The notes beneath the pieces were generated by a model. It was not told where the DNA came from, did not search any database, and was given only the letters and a program-made list of their open reading frames with translations. A program made the position numbers and the translations under genes. Positions 8,167 through 17,158 of a stretch of DNA of 64,000 nucleotides are shown here, one piece after another. The number at the start of each line of letters is the position of its first letter. Position 1 is the first letter of the stretch. Source of the stretch: Aliarcobacter vitoriensis (GTDB taxonomy: Bacteria > Campylobacterota > Campylobacteria > Campylobacterales > Arcobacteraceae); the NCBI RefSeq assembly GCF_003316695.1, contig NZ_PDKB01000007.1, forward strand, positions 1-64,000, written 5' to 3'.

Positions 8167-9792
8167 TTACTCTTTCCATTTGAAAATAACTCTTCTACCC
8201 TGCTCTTGATAATCTTCTTCTATTCCTTCTGGAATTTCATTACGACCTAAATTAACAAGTTTTTGAGATACATTTCCTTTTAGCTTCAAATATCTCATAA
8301 CATTTAAAGCTCTTTGATTTACTAAAATTTCATTTCTTTCTATTGAACCTGTATGATCTCTAAATCCATAAACTTCTAAAACCAAATCATCATCTAATTT
8401 ATGTAGTAAACTAATAATGTTTATAAGTTTATACTCTTGATTTGGTAAAATTTCAGAAGAGTTTAAATCAAAATGTATAACATCACTTATTTGTGGTGGG
8501 ACTATTTTTATATCAAATTCCAACTTTTCTAAGCCCTCAACCAAAGAAAATTGACTTTCAACATATTTTTTCTCGTTTTTACTAATAACAGAACCTGTAA
8601 CTTTAAGATTTGGATAATCATAAATATAGCCTATCTTATTACCATCTTTTTGATTCAATGCCATTCTTAAATATGTTATTTTGTCATAAATATCTTTTGG
8701 ATTATTTATATAATCAATAACTTGAATATTATTTTCTAATTTATTTACATTTGGTAACTCTTTTAAAGAGTTAAAAGCAATATCTTTATAAAAAGTATTT
8801 GGAACAACACCATTTATAAAAATATCTCTATTTTTTACACTAACTTCTAATCTATAAATAGTAAGTTCTGGATTTTTATACAAAATATCATTTGCTTTTT
8901 TCTCTAAATTAGTATCAATAATGTATAAATATATAAAATATCCAATAGCTGATAGTATAGATAATGGAACAATATAAATTATAGGATGAATACTTTTGTG
9001 TTCTTCTATATACTCTTCATAATTCATTAATGGTAATAAAATTTCATTTATTTTATCTATTGGTAGATTGGCTAAATTTCCATCAAATTCTCTTATTTTT
9101 GAACCATATTTTGATACAACTAAAGCTAAAGATTCATCAAGTTTTCTATATACATCTTTTGTTACAACACCATCAACAATAGCTGCTAAATAGCAACTCG
9201 TACTACTTTCTATTACAATTTTACTTCCACCGTAATCAATAGTATTTAACTCTTTATTTTCATCATTTTTTTCAACCCAATCATTCACAAAACTTCTAAT
9301 AGCTGTAAGCATAGAAGCAACCATTTCTGGTTCAGTTATATTGCTATTTTTGTTTTCCAAAGTTGTCAAAACAACTCCACTATTTTTGTCTATTAAAAAA
9401 AGTGTTTTTATATAGGCTTTTGTACTCTCTTTTATCAAAAGTTCAGTTTCACTAACACCTTTTGCTTTTGCTCGTATCTTTCTACTTATTGCTTTAAAAG
9501 AAAATCTATTTCTGATTTGATTATTGATAGAATTTATCATATCTTCAAAAGTTCTAGTTACATATTTCGTAAGCATATTTCCTATAATTGGATATAAACT
9601 ATCTACAACATCATCTCTTGAAGATTTAATATTATCTTTTATGGCTGTTGTTACAACAGGAGATATTTTTTGTTTGATATGTTCACTACTATTTGATTCA
9701 AATTCAAGCTTCTCAATCTGTTTTTTAAGTTCATCAAAATCTTCAAGCTCTTTTTTTAATAAAAGCTCTTTCAATCGTTGTAGTTCATTCAT
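8167..9792 (-). CDS. Membrane protein with roadblock/longin-like, BON and OmpA-C domains
   Basis: A 541-residue protein with an unusual order of parts. It has a coiled coil (1-35), a basic amphipathic region (55-112) and an alpha/beta segment (about 125-235: YIKTLFLIDKNSGVVL, MLTAIRSFVNDW, YLAAIVDG) that looks like a roadblock/longin fold. One transmembrane helix follows (about 270-292), then one or two BON-like domains (300-430) and an OmpA C-terminal peptidoglycan-binding domain (435-541). The N-terminus should be cytoplasmic and the C-terminus should grip peptidoglycan. Roadblock proteins are partners of small GTPases (MglB with MglA), which fits the neighbouring GTPase. The OmpA and membrane assignments are firm; the roadblock assignment is by eye. 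Confidence 0.8.
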   Translation of the reverse strand: MNELQRLKELLLKKELEDFDELKKQIEKLEFESNSSEHIKQKISPVVTTAIKDNIKSSRDDVVDSLYPIIGNMLTKYVTRTFEDMINSINNQIRNRFSFKAISRKIRAKAKGVSETELLIKESTKAYIKTLFLIDKNSGVVLTTLENKNSNITEPEMVASMLTAIRSFVNDWVEKNDENKELNTIDYGGSKIVIESSTSCYLAAIVDGVVTKDVYRKLDESLALVVSKYGSKIREFDGNLANLPIDKINEILLPLMNYEEYIEEHKSIHPIIYIVPLSILSAIGYFIYLYIIDTNLEKKANDILYKNPELTIYRLEVSVKNRDIFINGVVPNTFYKDIAFNSLKELPNVNKLENNIQVIDYINNPKDIYDKITYLRMALNQKDGNKIGYIYDYPNLKVTGSVISKNEKKYVESQFSLVEGLEKLEFDIKIVPPQISDVIHFDLNSSEILPNQEYKLINIISLLHKLDDDLVLEVYGFRDHTGSIERNEILVNQRALNVMRYLKLKGNVSQKLVNLGRNEIPEGIEEDYQEQGRRVIFKWKE

Positions 9793-9800
9793 ATCTTAAC

Positions 9801-10376
9801 TTATTCTTTTGGTTCTTCTATTAAGTTTAACTGGCTTTGAATGTTATTCCCTTTTATTCTTAAAGCTGCTTCCATCATAATTTCAGCAGCATCATCTCTT
9901 GAAAGTTTAATATTATTCATTTGAGCCAATTTATCTTCAATAAATTCAAAAACTTCAAGTTTCAAAAAGTTTAACTCTTCACTTAAAGATTTTTTACTAT
10001 CGCTTTGGTCTTTTGTAAGTTGTTCTATTTTTACACCTATTTCTTCATTTAATAGATCTATATTGTGTTGAATTCTTTTTTCTTGTTTTAAATTACCATC
10101 TTTTATATCTGCAAACTCATCTTGCTGAGTTGTTGTTAGGTTTTTAATTCTTTTTGATATTAATTCAACTTCATTTTCAAGTTTTTGATTAAACTCTTTT
10201 TGGCTAAACTCAATTTTTGACTTTAAATCATCAAAAGATCTTTTAATATCAACTTCAAGCTTTTCAAATCTTTTATTTAGTTCTCTTGATTGAGAACCAA
10301 ATAAAATTTCTCTTATTTGGTCAACATTTCCTAATTCACCAGTAGTTTCACCTATATTTTTTTGATTTTCATTCAT
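9801..10376 (-). CDS. Coiled-coil protein of the small-GTPase operon
   Basis: About 191 residues, almost entirely predicted coiled coil, with no signal or membrane segment. The N-terminal motif VDQIREILFGSQSRELNKRF (about residues 18-37) resembles an ILFG-x-Q-x-R-x-x-x-KRF signature that I recall from short coiled-coil proteins encoded beside OmpA-type genes in other phyla. That recollection needs a search. I start at the ATG at 10376, six nt after AGGAG; the upstream ATG at 10382 abuts the AGGAG directly. It probably assembles with the membrane protein 8 nt downstream. Confidence 0.7.
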   Translation of the reverse strand: MNENQKNIGETTGELGNVDQIREILFGSQSRELNKRFEKLEVDIKRSFDDLKSKIEFSQKEFNQKLENEVELISKRIKNLTTTQQDEFADIKDGNLKQEKRIQHNIDLLNEEIGVKIEQLTKDQSDSKKSLSEELNFLKLEVFEFIEDKLAQMNNIKLSRDDAAEIMMEAALRIKGNNIQSQLNLIEEPKE

Positions 10377-10395
10377 TTTCATCTCCTAAAATAGC

Positions 10396-11106
10396 TTACG
10401 CAATATTTGTATAAACAGCTTGAACATCATCGTCATCTTCAAGTTTTTCTATTAGTTTTCCTATATCTTCTTGTTGTTCTTCACTAAACTCTTGAGGATT
10501 ATTTGGAATTCTTTTTAATTCAGCTTTTGTTAAAGCAATACCAAGTTCTTCAAACTTATTATTCATATTTCCAAAGTCTGTATAGTTTGCATAAGCCAAA
10601 CATAAACCATCTTCTTCTTCAAGCTCTTCAAGTCCAGCATCTATTAATTCCATTTCCAAATCTTCAAGCTCATAATTTTCTGGTTTATTAAACTCAAAAA
10701 TAGCTTTTCTATCAAAGAAAAACTCTAAAGAACCAGTAGGTACAACTTGTCCTTGTGTTTTATTAAAATACATTTTTACATTTGCTACTGTTCTAGTATT
10801 ATTATCTGTTGCTGTTTCAACAAAAATCAAAACTCCATGAGGACCTTTTCCTTCAAAGTTTACTTCACTAAAATTTGCTGCATCTTTTCCAGTTGCTCTT
10901 TTTATAGCTGCATCAATATTTGCTTTTGGCATATTTTCAGCTTTAGCATTTAAAATCGCTGTTCTTAAAGCTGAATTCATCTCTGGATCTGGAACTCCTG
11001 TTTTTGCTGCTACTTCTATTGCTCTTGCCAATTTTGGGAAAACTCTTGACATATTTCCCCATCTTTTCATTTTAGCTGCTTTTCTATACTCAAAGGCTCT
11101 ACCCAT
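10396..11106 (-). CDS. yebC: YebC/PmpR-family protein
   Basis: A 236-residue cytosolic protein of full family length. It starts MGRAFEYRKAAKMKRWGNMS and has the conserved GPHGVLIFVETATDNNTRT segment. The family includes transcriptional regulators, and some members act as translation factors that relieve ribosome stalling. It is the first gene of the leftward operon, 13-19 nt before the coiled-coil gene. Confidence 0.95.
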   Translation of the reverse strand: MGRAFEYRKAAKMKRWGNMSRVFPKLARAIEVAAKTGVPDPEMNSALRTAILNAKAENMPKANIDAAIKRATGKDAANFSEVNFEGKGPHGVLIFVETATDNNTRTVANVKMYFNKTQGQVVPTGSLEFFFDRKAIFEFNKPENYELEDLEMELIDAGLEELEEEDGLCLAYANYTDFGNMNNKFEELGIALTKAELKRIPNNPQEFSEEQQEDIGKLIEKLEDDDDVQAVYTNIA

Positions 11107-11254
11107 AAATTACTCCAAAATCTATTTTTTAAAATTTAATTCTATTATATCTTTTTTAAAATTATTATATACTAAACCAGAGAAAAAAAAGCATCATTAA
11201 AGTTATCTTCTATTAAATTTCTATATAATATCGCTTTATTTTAAAGGATATGGT

Positions 11255-11998
11255 ATGAAAAAACTAATTCTTATAATGTTTTTTACACTATTAAGTTTTG
11301 CAAATGAGCCAATAAACAATGATTTTCCAGAAGAATTTGATTCTGAATTTTCTTCAAAAACTGAAGATATTTTTGACCCATTAAGTGGTTATAATAGAAC
11401 TATGACTTCTTTTAACGATGGATTTTACTCTTATGTTTTAACTCCTGTTTCAAAAGGTTACGCATATGTTGTACCAAAACCTGCAAGAACGGGTATAAAC
11501 AACTTTTTTACAAATTTAATGTTCCCCGTAAGATTTATAAATAATCTTTTACAATTTAAATTTCAAAATGCTTCAGAAGAAATGGGAAGATTTTTTATAA
11601 ATACAATTTGGGGAATTGGTGGATTTATGGACCCAGCAACAGATGTAATAGGTATGAAAATCCATAGAGAAGATTTTGGGCAAACACTTGGATATTGGGG
11701 GATCGGAGATGGCTTTCCAGTTGTTTTACCATTTATAGGTCCTTCAAATCTAAGAGATATGGTTGGATTAACAGGAGATTTTATAGTAGCACCTACAAGT
11801 CAACTAGGTCATAATACTTTAGATTATAAAATTCCACAAAACACTCTTCAAGAGTTAGGTATAGATACTGTTTATAAAGTAAATGAGTATTCATTTAACC
11901 CTAATTTTTATGAAATAATAAAAAAAGATGCTTTAGATTTATATCCATATTTAAGAGATGTTTATAAGCAAAAAAGAACTAAAGAGATAGAGGAATAG
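11255..11998 (+). CDS. mlaA: MlaA/VacJ family outer-membrane lipid protein
   Basis: A 247-residue MlaA homologue that should extract phospholipid from the outer leaflet of the outer membrane. The family signature is clear: DPLSGYNRTM, then FINTIWGIGGFMDPA and EDFGQTLGYWGIG. It has a signal peptide (LILIMFFTLLSFA) but no lipobox Cys, unlike E. coli MlaA, so it is not a lipoprotein. AAAGGATATGGT precedes the ATG. It is the first gene of a tight operon with mlaC and an MMPL exporter. Confidence 0.93.
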   Translation: MKKLILIMFFTLLSFANEPINNDFPEEFDSEFSSKTEDIFDPLSGYNRTMTSFNDGFYSYVLTPVSKGYAYVVPKPARTGINNFFTNLMFPVRFINNLLQFKFQNASEEMGRFFINTIWGIGGFMDPATDVIGMKIHREDFGQTLGYWGIGDGFPVVLPFIGPSNLRDMVGLTGDFIVAPTSQLGHNTLDYKIPQNTLQELGIDTVYKVNEYSFNPNFYEIIKKDALDLYPYLRDVYKQKRTKEIEE

Positions 11999-11999
11999 A

Positions 12000-12581
12000 A
12001 TGATGAAAAAATATTTTTTGAAAATTGCACTTATAACAATAATTATATCTTCAAATGCTTTTGCATTAAAAAAAGATGATATACAAGAAGAGATGTCGAA
12101 AAAAATCGATAGTGTTTTAGTAGTATTAAAAAATAAAGATTTAAATTTTGAAGATAAAAAAACAGAAATTATAAATATAGTTGATGATGCTTTTGATTTT
12201 GAACTTATGGCAAAAATTGCATTAGGCAAAGATGCTTGGGAAAGTATAGATGAACAAAAACAAGATGCTTTTGTTAAAGTTTTTGAAGAAAAGCTAAAAA
12301 AATCTTATAGTGAAAAACTTGAACTTTACAATGACCAAAAAGTAAAAATCATATCTTTAGAACCATATAATAAGACGAGACTTCAATTAAAAACTCAGCT
12401 TGTTGGTAAAGATGGAAATTATGATGTAAATTACAATTTTTATGAAAAAGATAAAGAGTGGTATATTTATGACATTGACTTGGTTGGTGTAAGTATCATT
12501 CAAACTTATAGACAACAGTTTGCAGGATTGTTAAAAGAGAAATCTTTTGATGAAATGTTTGAACAATTTAAAAACCAATAG
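12000..12581 (+). CDS. mlaC: MlaC family periplasmic phospholipid carrier
   Basis: A 193-residue secreted protein of the MlaC/Ttg2D family. It has a signal peptide (to about residue 21), a long helical region, and the typical C-terminal motif DLVGVSIIQTYRQQFAGLLK. It shuttles phospholipid between the membranes. It begins one base after the mlaA stop, with two adjacent ATGs and GAGGAA just upstream, and ends 5 nt before the MMPL gene. Confidence 0.92.
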   Translation: MMKKYFLKIALITIIISSNAFALKKDDIQEEMSKKIDSVLVVLKNKDLNFEDKKTEIINIVDDAFDFELMAKIALGKDAWESIDEQKQDAFVKVFEEKLKKSYSEKLELYNDQKVKIISLEPYNKTRLQLKTQLVGKDGNYDVNYNFYEKDKEWYIYDIDLVGVSIIQTYRQQFAGLLKEKSFDEMFEQFKNQ

Positions 12582-12586
12582 TTCTT

Positions 12587-15067
12587 ATGGTAAAAAGGCT
12601 TTACGATACCTTTATTTTTAGGTATCCTTTTTTAGTTTTACTTCTTGTAGCTTCTTTTATTGCAACGTTAGGATACTATTCTAGTAAAGTACAAATAGAT
12701 GCAAGTGCGGAAACACTTTTACTTGAAGATGATGAAGATTTAAGATTTTTTAGAGAAGTTTATAAAAAATATGAAAATTCAAATTTTCTAATAGTAACTT
12801 TCTCTCCAAACGATGACCTTTTAAGTGAAAAATCTTTAGATACTATTAAAAAAATATCTTCAGATTTTGAACAAGTTGATAATATTACAAAAGTTGATTC
12901 AATATTAACCGTTCCTCTTTTACAATCTCCAATTCGCCCTATTTCTGATTTAGTTGCTGGTGTTGATAACTTACAAACAGGAGAATTTGATAAAAATCTT
13001 GTAAAAAATGAGTTTTTAACTTCACCTTTATATAAAAATGCTCTTGTAAGTTCTGATTTTAAAACAACTGCAATTATTTTAAATCTAAAAGATGATAATA
13101 AATATTTTGAATTTTTAGATAAAAGAAATGCTCTTTTAGAGAAACAAAAAAATGGAACTATAACAAAAAATGAAGAAAAAGAGTTGGAAACAACTATTGT
13201 TGAATTCAAAAAATTTAGAGATATTTTAAGACAAAATGACAAAAAAAATATCGAACAAATAAGAGAAATTATTAAAAATTATGATAATGAAGCAAAAATA
13301 TTCCTTGGTGGAGTAAATATGATATCTTCGGATGTTATAGGATTTGTTAAAAGTGATTTACTTATTTATGGTTTGAGCCTTATCATAATATTTATTTTTA
13401 TTCTTTGGTATATTTTTAGAAGAGCAAGATGGGTTTTCATACCACTTTTAATATGTTTTATATCTATCATCTCAACTGGTGGTGTCTTAGGATTTTTTGA
13501 TTGGGAAGTTACAGTAATATCTTCAAACTTTGTAGCACTTCAGCTAATAATTACTATGTCGATAGTTATTCATCTAATAGAAAGATATAGAGAGTTATTT
13601 TTCAAATATAAAAAAGCGAATCAATATAAACTTGTAATGAACACCGTTTTATCAAAATTAATTCCTTGTTCTTTAGCTATTATTACAACTGTTGTAGGTT
13701 TTGGTTCTCTTGTATTATCAAATATAGAACCAGTTATAAATCTTGGACTTATGATGAGCTTAGGGATAGTTATATCATTGATTATATCTTTTATTGTTTT
13801 TCCAATTATTTTAATTCTTATTGGTAAAAAAGATGAATTTGACAAATCTGATAGAAAATTCTCTTTTATAAATAAATGTTCAAAAATAGTTGAGAATAAT
13901 GGAAAAGCTATCATAGTTGTAAGTATTATAACTGTTGTTTTTTCTATTGTAGGGGCTTCAAAACTTTTTATTGAAAATAGTTTTATAAACTACTTTAAAA
14001 AATCAACTGAAATTTATAAAGGAATGATAGTTATAGATGAAAATTTGGGCGGAACTACTCCACTTGATATAATTATCAAATTTAAAAATGATGAAATACA
14101 AGAAAAAATAATTGTTAATAATAGTGATTTTGATGACTTTGAAAATGAATTTATCTTATCAAAAGAGGATAAACAATACTGGTTTACTCAAGATAAAATG
14201 GAAACTATTATGGCTGTACATAACTATTTAGAATCAATTCCTGAAATAGGCAAAGTACAATCTTTAGCAACATTACTAAAAATTGGTAAAACTCTAAATA
14301 ATAATCAAGATTTAGACGGTATAACTTTAGCTTTAATTTACAATCAACTTCCAGAAGAATATAAACAACTAATATTATCTCCTTATGTAAATATAGATGC
14401 AAACGAAGCAAGAGTTACGATGAGAATTATAGACTCAAATCCAGATCTAAGAAGAGATGAATTACTACATAAAATAAATAAAGATTTGGAAAATATAATA
14501 ACAAATAAAGAAACGACATATAGATTATCAAATCTTATGGTTTTGTATAACAATATGTTACAATCACTTTTTGAGTCGCAAGCTTCAACTTTTGGTGCTT
14601 CACTATTTGTTTTATCAATTATGTTCTTTTTGATTTTTAGATTATCAAAAGTTGTTTTTATAGCAATAGTATCAAATCTTATACCTATTTCATTGGTTTT
14701 TGGTATTATGGGATGGCTAGGAATTCCTCTTGATATTATGACTATTACAATAGCAGCTATTGCTTTGGGAATAGCAGTTGATGATACAATTCACTTTATT
14801 CATCGATTTGAAGTTGAGTACAAATTTGACCATAACTATATGAACGCTATAAAAAGAGCTCATGAAGGAATTGGACATGCAATGTACTATACAACTATTA
14901 TTATAGTAATAGGTTTTTCTATTTTAACACTTTCAAATCTTATTCCTACAATATACTTTGGTCTTCTAACAGGAATTGTAATGATTAGCGTTTTAGTTGC
15001 TGATTTATTGTTATTACCAAAAATGTTACTAATGTTAAAACCATATAATAAAAAGGAGAAAAAATAA
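12587..15067 (+). CDS. RND/MMPL-type exporter
   Basis: An 826-residue inner-membrane protein of the COG1033-like RND superfamily. There is one helix near 13-32, a large periplasmic loop, a block of five to six helices (about 250-420), a second loop, and another block (about 660-815). The VDDTIHFIHRFE motif in the last block is typical of the sterol-sensing/MMPL type. Its place right after mlaA and mlaC suggests that it moves lipids in the same pathway. No mlaD, mlaE or mlaF is present here. Hopanoid transport (HpnN-like) is an alternative, but no hopanoid genes are visible. Confidence 0.88.
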   Translation: MVKRLYDTFIFRYPFLVLLLVASFIATLGYYSSKVQIDASAETLLLEDDEDLRFFREVYKKYENSNFLIVTFSPNDDLLSEKSLDTIKKISSDFEQVDNITKVDSILTVPLLQSPIRPISDLVAGVDNLQTGEFDKNLVKNEFLTSPLYKNALVSSDFKTTAIILNLKDDNKYFEFLDKRNALLEKQKNGTITKNEEKELETTIVEFKKFRDILRQNDKKNIEQIREIIKNYDNEAKIFLGGVNMISSDVIGFVKSDLLIYGLSLIIIFIFILWYIFRRARWVFIPLLICFISIISTGGVLGFFDWEVTVISSNFVALQLIITMSIVIHLIERYRELFFKYKKANQYKLVMNTVLSKLIPCSLAIITTVVGFGSLVLSNIEPVINLGLMMSLGIVISLIISFIVFPIILILIGKKDEFDKSDRKFSFINKCSKIVENNGKAIIVVSIITVVFSIVGASKLFIENSFINYFKKSTEIYKGMIVIDENLGGTTPLDIIIKFKNDEIQEKIIVNNSDFDDFENEFILSKEDKQYWFTQDKMETIMAVHNYLESIPEIGKVQSLATLLKIGKTLNNNQDLDGITLALIYNQLPEEYKQLILSPYVNIDANEARVTMRIIDSNPDLRRDELLHKINKDLENIITNKETTYRLSNLMVLYNNMLQSLFESQASTFGASLFVLSIMFFLIFRLSKVVFIAIVSNLIPISLVFGIMGWLGIPLDIMTITIAAIALGIAVDDTIHFIHRFEVEYKFDHNYMNAIKRAHEGIGHAMYYTTIIIVIGFSILTLSNLIPTIYFGLLTGIVMISVLVADLLLLPKMLLMLKPYNKKEKK

Positions 15068-15630
15068 TGAATCTAGCAATTTATTGTGGTTCTGCATTTG
15101 GAAATAGCAAAATTTATGAAGAACAAGCTATTCTTCTTGCAAAAAAATTATCCAAAAATAATATTAATATTGTTTATGGTGGAAGTAAACAAGGAATTAT
15201 GGGAATCATATCAAATGAATCTTTGAAACTAAATAATAATGTTATTGGCGTTATAACTTTTGATTTAGCATCAAAAGAGTTAGAAAATGAAAATTTATCA
15301 ACTATTTTTAAAGTTGAAACAATAAATCAAAGAAAAGCAAAAATGGAAGAGTTAAGCGATGGATTTATAGCACTTCCAGGAGGATATGGAACTTTTGATG
15401 AAATATTCGATGTAATAAGTTCTGCACAAATTGGTTATCATAAAAAACCATGTGCATTTTTAAATATAAATGGTTATTATGACAAACTAAAAGAGTTTTT
15501 AGAAAATTGTGCAAAAGAAGGTTTTATCAAACAAGAACATGTTGATATGCTAATATTTAGTGATAATATTGATGATTTATTAAAACAAATTTTAGATTAT
15601 AAAGCTCCAAAAGCAAAATGGGAAAAGTAA
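15067..15630 (+). CDS. LOG family nucleotide 5'-monophosphate phosphoribohydrolase
   Basis: A 187-residue cytosolic enzyme with the LOG motif LPGGYGTFDE near residue 97 and a VYGGSKQGIMG segment. Plant and bacterial LOG enzymes release the base from cytokinin or nucleoside monophosphates; in most bacteria the true substrate is AMP-like or unknown. Its start overlaps the MMPL stop by one base, so it belongs to the mla-type operon although no functional link is obvious. Confidence 0.88.
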   Translation: MNLAIYCGSAFGNSKIYEEQAILLAKKLSKNNINIVYGGSKQGIMGIISNESLKLNNNVIGVITFDLASKELENENLSTIFKVETINQRKAKMEELSDGFIALPGGYGTFDEIFDVISSAQIGYHKKPCAFLNINGYYDKLKEFLENCAKEGFIKQEHVDMLIFSDNIDDLLKQILDYKAPKAKWEK

Positions 15631-15660
15631 AATAGGATAAAAGTTATCTTATTTACTTTT
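15625..15660 (+). terminator. Probable terminator of the mla-LOG operon
   Basis: An imperfect hairpin starts at the end of the LOG gene (arms around AAAATAGGATAA and TTATCTTATTT) and is followed by ACTTTTTATT. It separates the operon from the candidate sRNA downstream. Confidence 0.5.
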
Positions 15661-15699
15661 TATTAATAGTTTATTTAGGAAGAGTTAATTGTGGATGGT

Positions 15700-15782
15700 T
15701 ATAATTCTTTCATAAGTTAATAAATTTAACTTTTTTCTCCTCCTATAACAGAAAAAGGAAGCTTTTAAAGCTTCCTTTTTTT
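15700..15782 (+). ncRNA. Candidate small RNA with C/U-rich single-stranded region
   Basis: TATAAT at 15700-15705 could start a roughly 70-nt transcript near 15712. It would form a short hairpin at 15714-15732 (7-bp stem, 5-nt loop). A single-stranded stretch with CTCCTCCT follows at 15737-15744 and is complementary to Shine-Dalgarno sequences. The transcript would end in a strong terminator at 15752-15782, a GGAAGCTTT/AAAGCTTCC stem with flanking A and T runs. No coding potential is seen. Transcription is inferred only. Confidence 0.5.
15752..15782 (+). terminator. Strong intrinsic terminator
   Basis: A near-perfect palindrome centred on GGAAGCTTTTAAAGCTTCC, with five A before it and seven T after it. 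It lies 24 bp before the HAD gene. Confidence 0.85.
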
Positions 15783-15805
15783 ATACTCAAATTTATGGAA
15801 ATTAG

Positions 15806-16435
15806 ATGAAAAAATATATTCTTTTTGATAACGATGGTGTTTTAGTTGAAACAGAAAAATGGTATTTTGAAGCAAATAAAAAATCTCTTGCTATTTTAGG
15901 ATTAAATCTTGAAATGGATTTTTATCAAGATATTATGACAAAAGGTGGAAGTGCTTTTGAATTAGCAAAACTTAACAATATTGATAAAGATACAATAGCA
16001 AAGCATAGAAACATAAGAGATAGATTCTATCAAGAATTTTTACAAACAAAAGATATTAAAATACCAAAAGTAAAAAGAACATTAAATAATCTATCAAAAA
16101 AATATAAAATGGCAATTATTACAACATCAAGAAGAGTTGATTTTGAACTAATTCACAAAAATAGTGGAATTGTAGATTTTATGGATTTTGTTCTTTGTGT
16201 AGAAGATTATAAAAAAGCAAAACCAAATCCAGAACCATATTTAAAAGGCTTAGAAAAATTTGCTGCTAAAGATTATGAAGCAATTGTAGTTGAAGATTCA
16301 CAAAGAGGTTTACAAAGTGCTAAAGATGCAAATATAGACTGCATTATTGTAAAAAATGAATTCACAGCTTCTCAGGACTTTTCACAAGCAAAATATTTTA
16401 TAAATACTTTAGAAGAAATAAAAAATATATTATAA
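15806..16435 (+). CDS. HAD-superfamily phosphatase (beta-PGM-like)
   Basis: A 209-residue cytosolic haloacid dehalogenase-like hydrolase. Motif I is DNDGVLVETE, motif II is IITTSR, the motif III Lys is in the KKAKPNPEPY region, and motif IV is VVEDSQRG. A helical cap lies between motifs I and II (about 15-85). Family members dephosphorylate sugar phosphates or phosphoglycolate, or act as phosphoglucomutases. The substrate cannot be told. Confidence 0.85.
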   Translation: MKKYILFDNDGVLVETEKWYFEANKKSLAILGLNLEMDFYQDIMTKGGSAFELAKLNNIDKDTIAKHRNIRDRFYQEFLQTKDIKIPKVKRTLNNLSKKYKMAIITTSRRVDFELIHKNSGIVDFMDFVLCVEDYKKAKPNPEPYLKGLEKFAAKDYEAIVVEDSQRGLQSAKDANIDCIIVKNEFTASQDFSQAKYFINTLEEIKNIL

Positions 16436-16439
16436 GGTA

Positions 16440-17015
16440 TCATTTACCAAATATTCGTTCATTAAAACCTTTTTTGAACTGAACTTTTTTATCTATATCT
16501 TCATCTTTTTTTTCTTCTGTTAAATAATATAAAAAATTTCCTTTTTGAACTTTTCCCAATAACATCAAGGAAGAGAATAAAACAAATAATATAGTCACAA
16601 TAAATATAAAAAGTTTTTTACTTATACTATCTTTTTTTTCAATTTTAAAAAATATTTTATCTATTTGCATTTTTAAATCTTTGAGTATATTTTTTGGTAA
16701 ATTATTTATATCAAAAAGTTCTACTCTTTCATCTGTTAAACTCTGTGCTTTATTTATATCATTTTCTTCTAAAATAGCAAAGAAATATGTCAAATCTATT
16801 CCATTAGGCAATAATAGACTATCTAATTCTTTCCAATTTATAATATCTAATCCGATTTTGTCCTTGCAATCTTTTATTATAGTTTGTAATGGAGTTGATT
16901 CTAATTCAACTTTTCCACCAACTGCATTGTATAAACCTTTTTGCCAATCTGGATTATTCTTTTTTAACAATAAAACTTTTTTACCATCAGTTATTATACC
17001 TACAACATATCTCAT
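16440..17015 (-). CDS. Nudix-like domain with C-terminal membrane anchor
   Basis: 191 residues. The first ~125 look like a MutT-type Nudix fold (MRYVVGIITDGKKVLLLKK, NAVGGKVE). However, the catalytic box reads GKVELESTPLQTIIKDCKDK then IG, where REUXEE has become KDCKDK, so hydrolysis is doubtful. One transmembrane helix follows (about 143-163), then a charged periplasmic tail. A membrane-tethered degenerate Nudix domain is unusual and may be a nucleotide sensor. It is convergent with the HAD gene. Confidence 0.6.
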   Translation of the reverse strand: MRYVVGIITDGKKVLLLKKNNPDWQKGLYNAVGGKVELESTPLQTIIKDCKDKIGLDIINWKELDSLLLPNGIDLTYFFAILEENDINKAQSLTDERVELFDINNLPKNILKDLKMQIDKIFFKIEKKDSISKKLFIFIVTILFVLFSSLMLLGKVQKGNFLYYLTEEKKDEDIDKKVQFKKGFNERIFGK

Positions 17016-17158
17016 TTTATATTCATTTCTTATTGTTTTACAATAAAATAATTTTTTTAGATTATGCCATAATATATTTTAATTACTAAAATAATTAAGA
17101 ATAGTAGTTTAATAATTGATTTTTTATTTGAAGTTTTTTATAAATTGAGAACTAAAAT

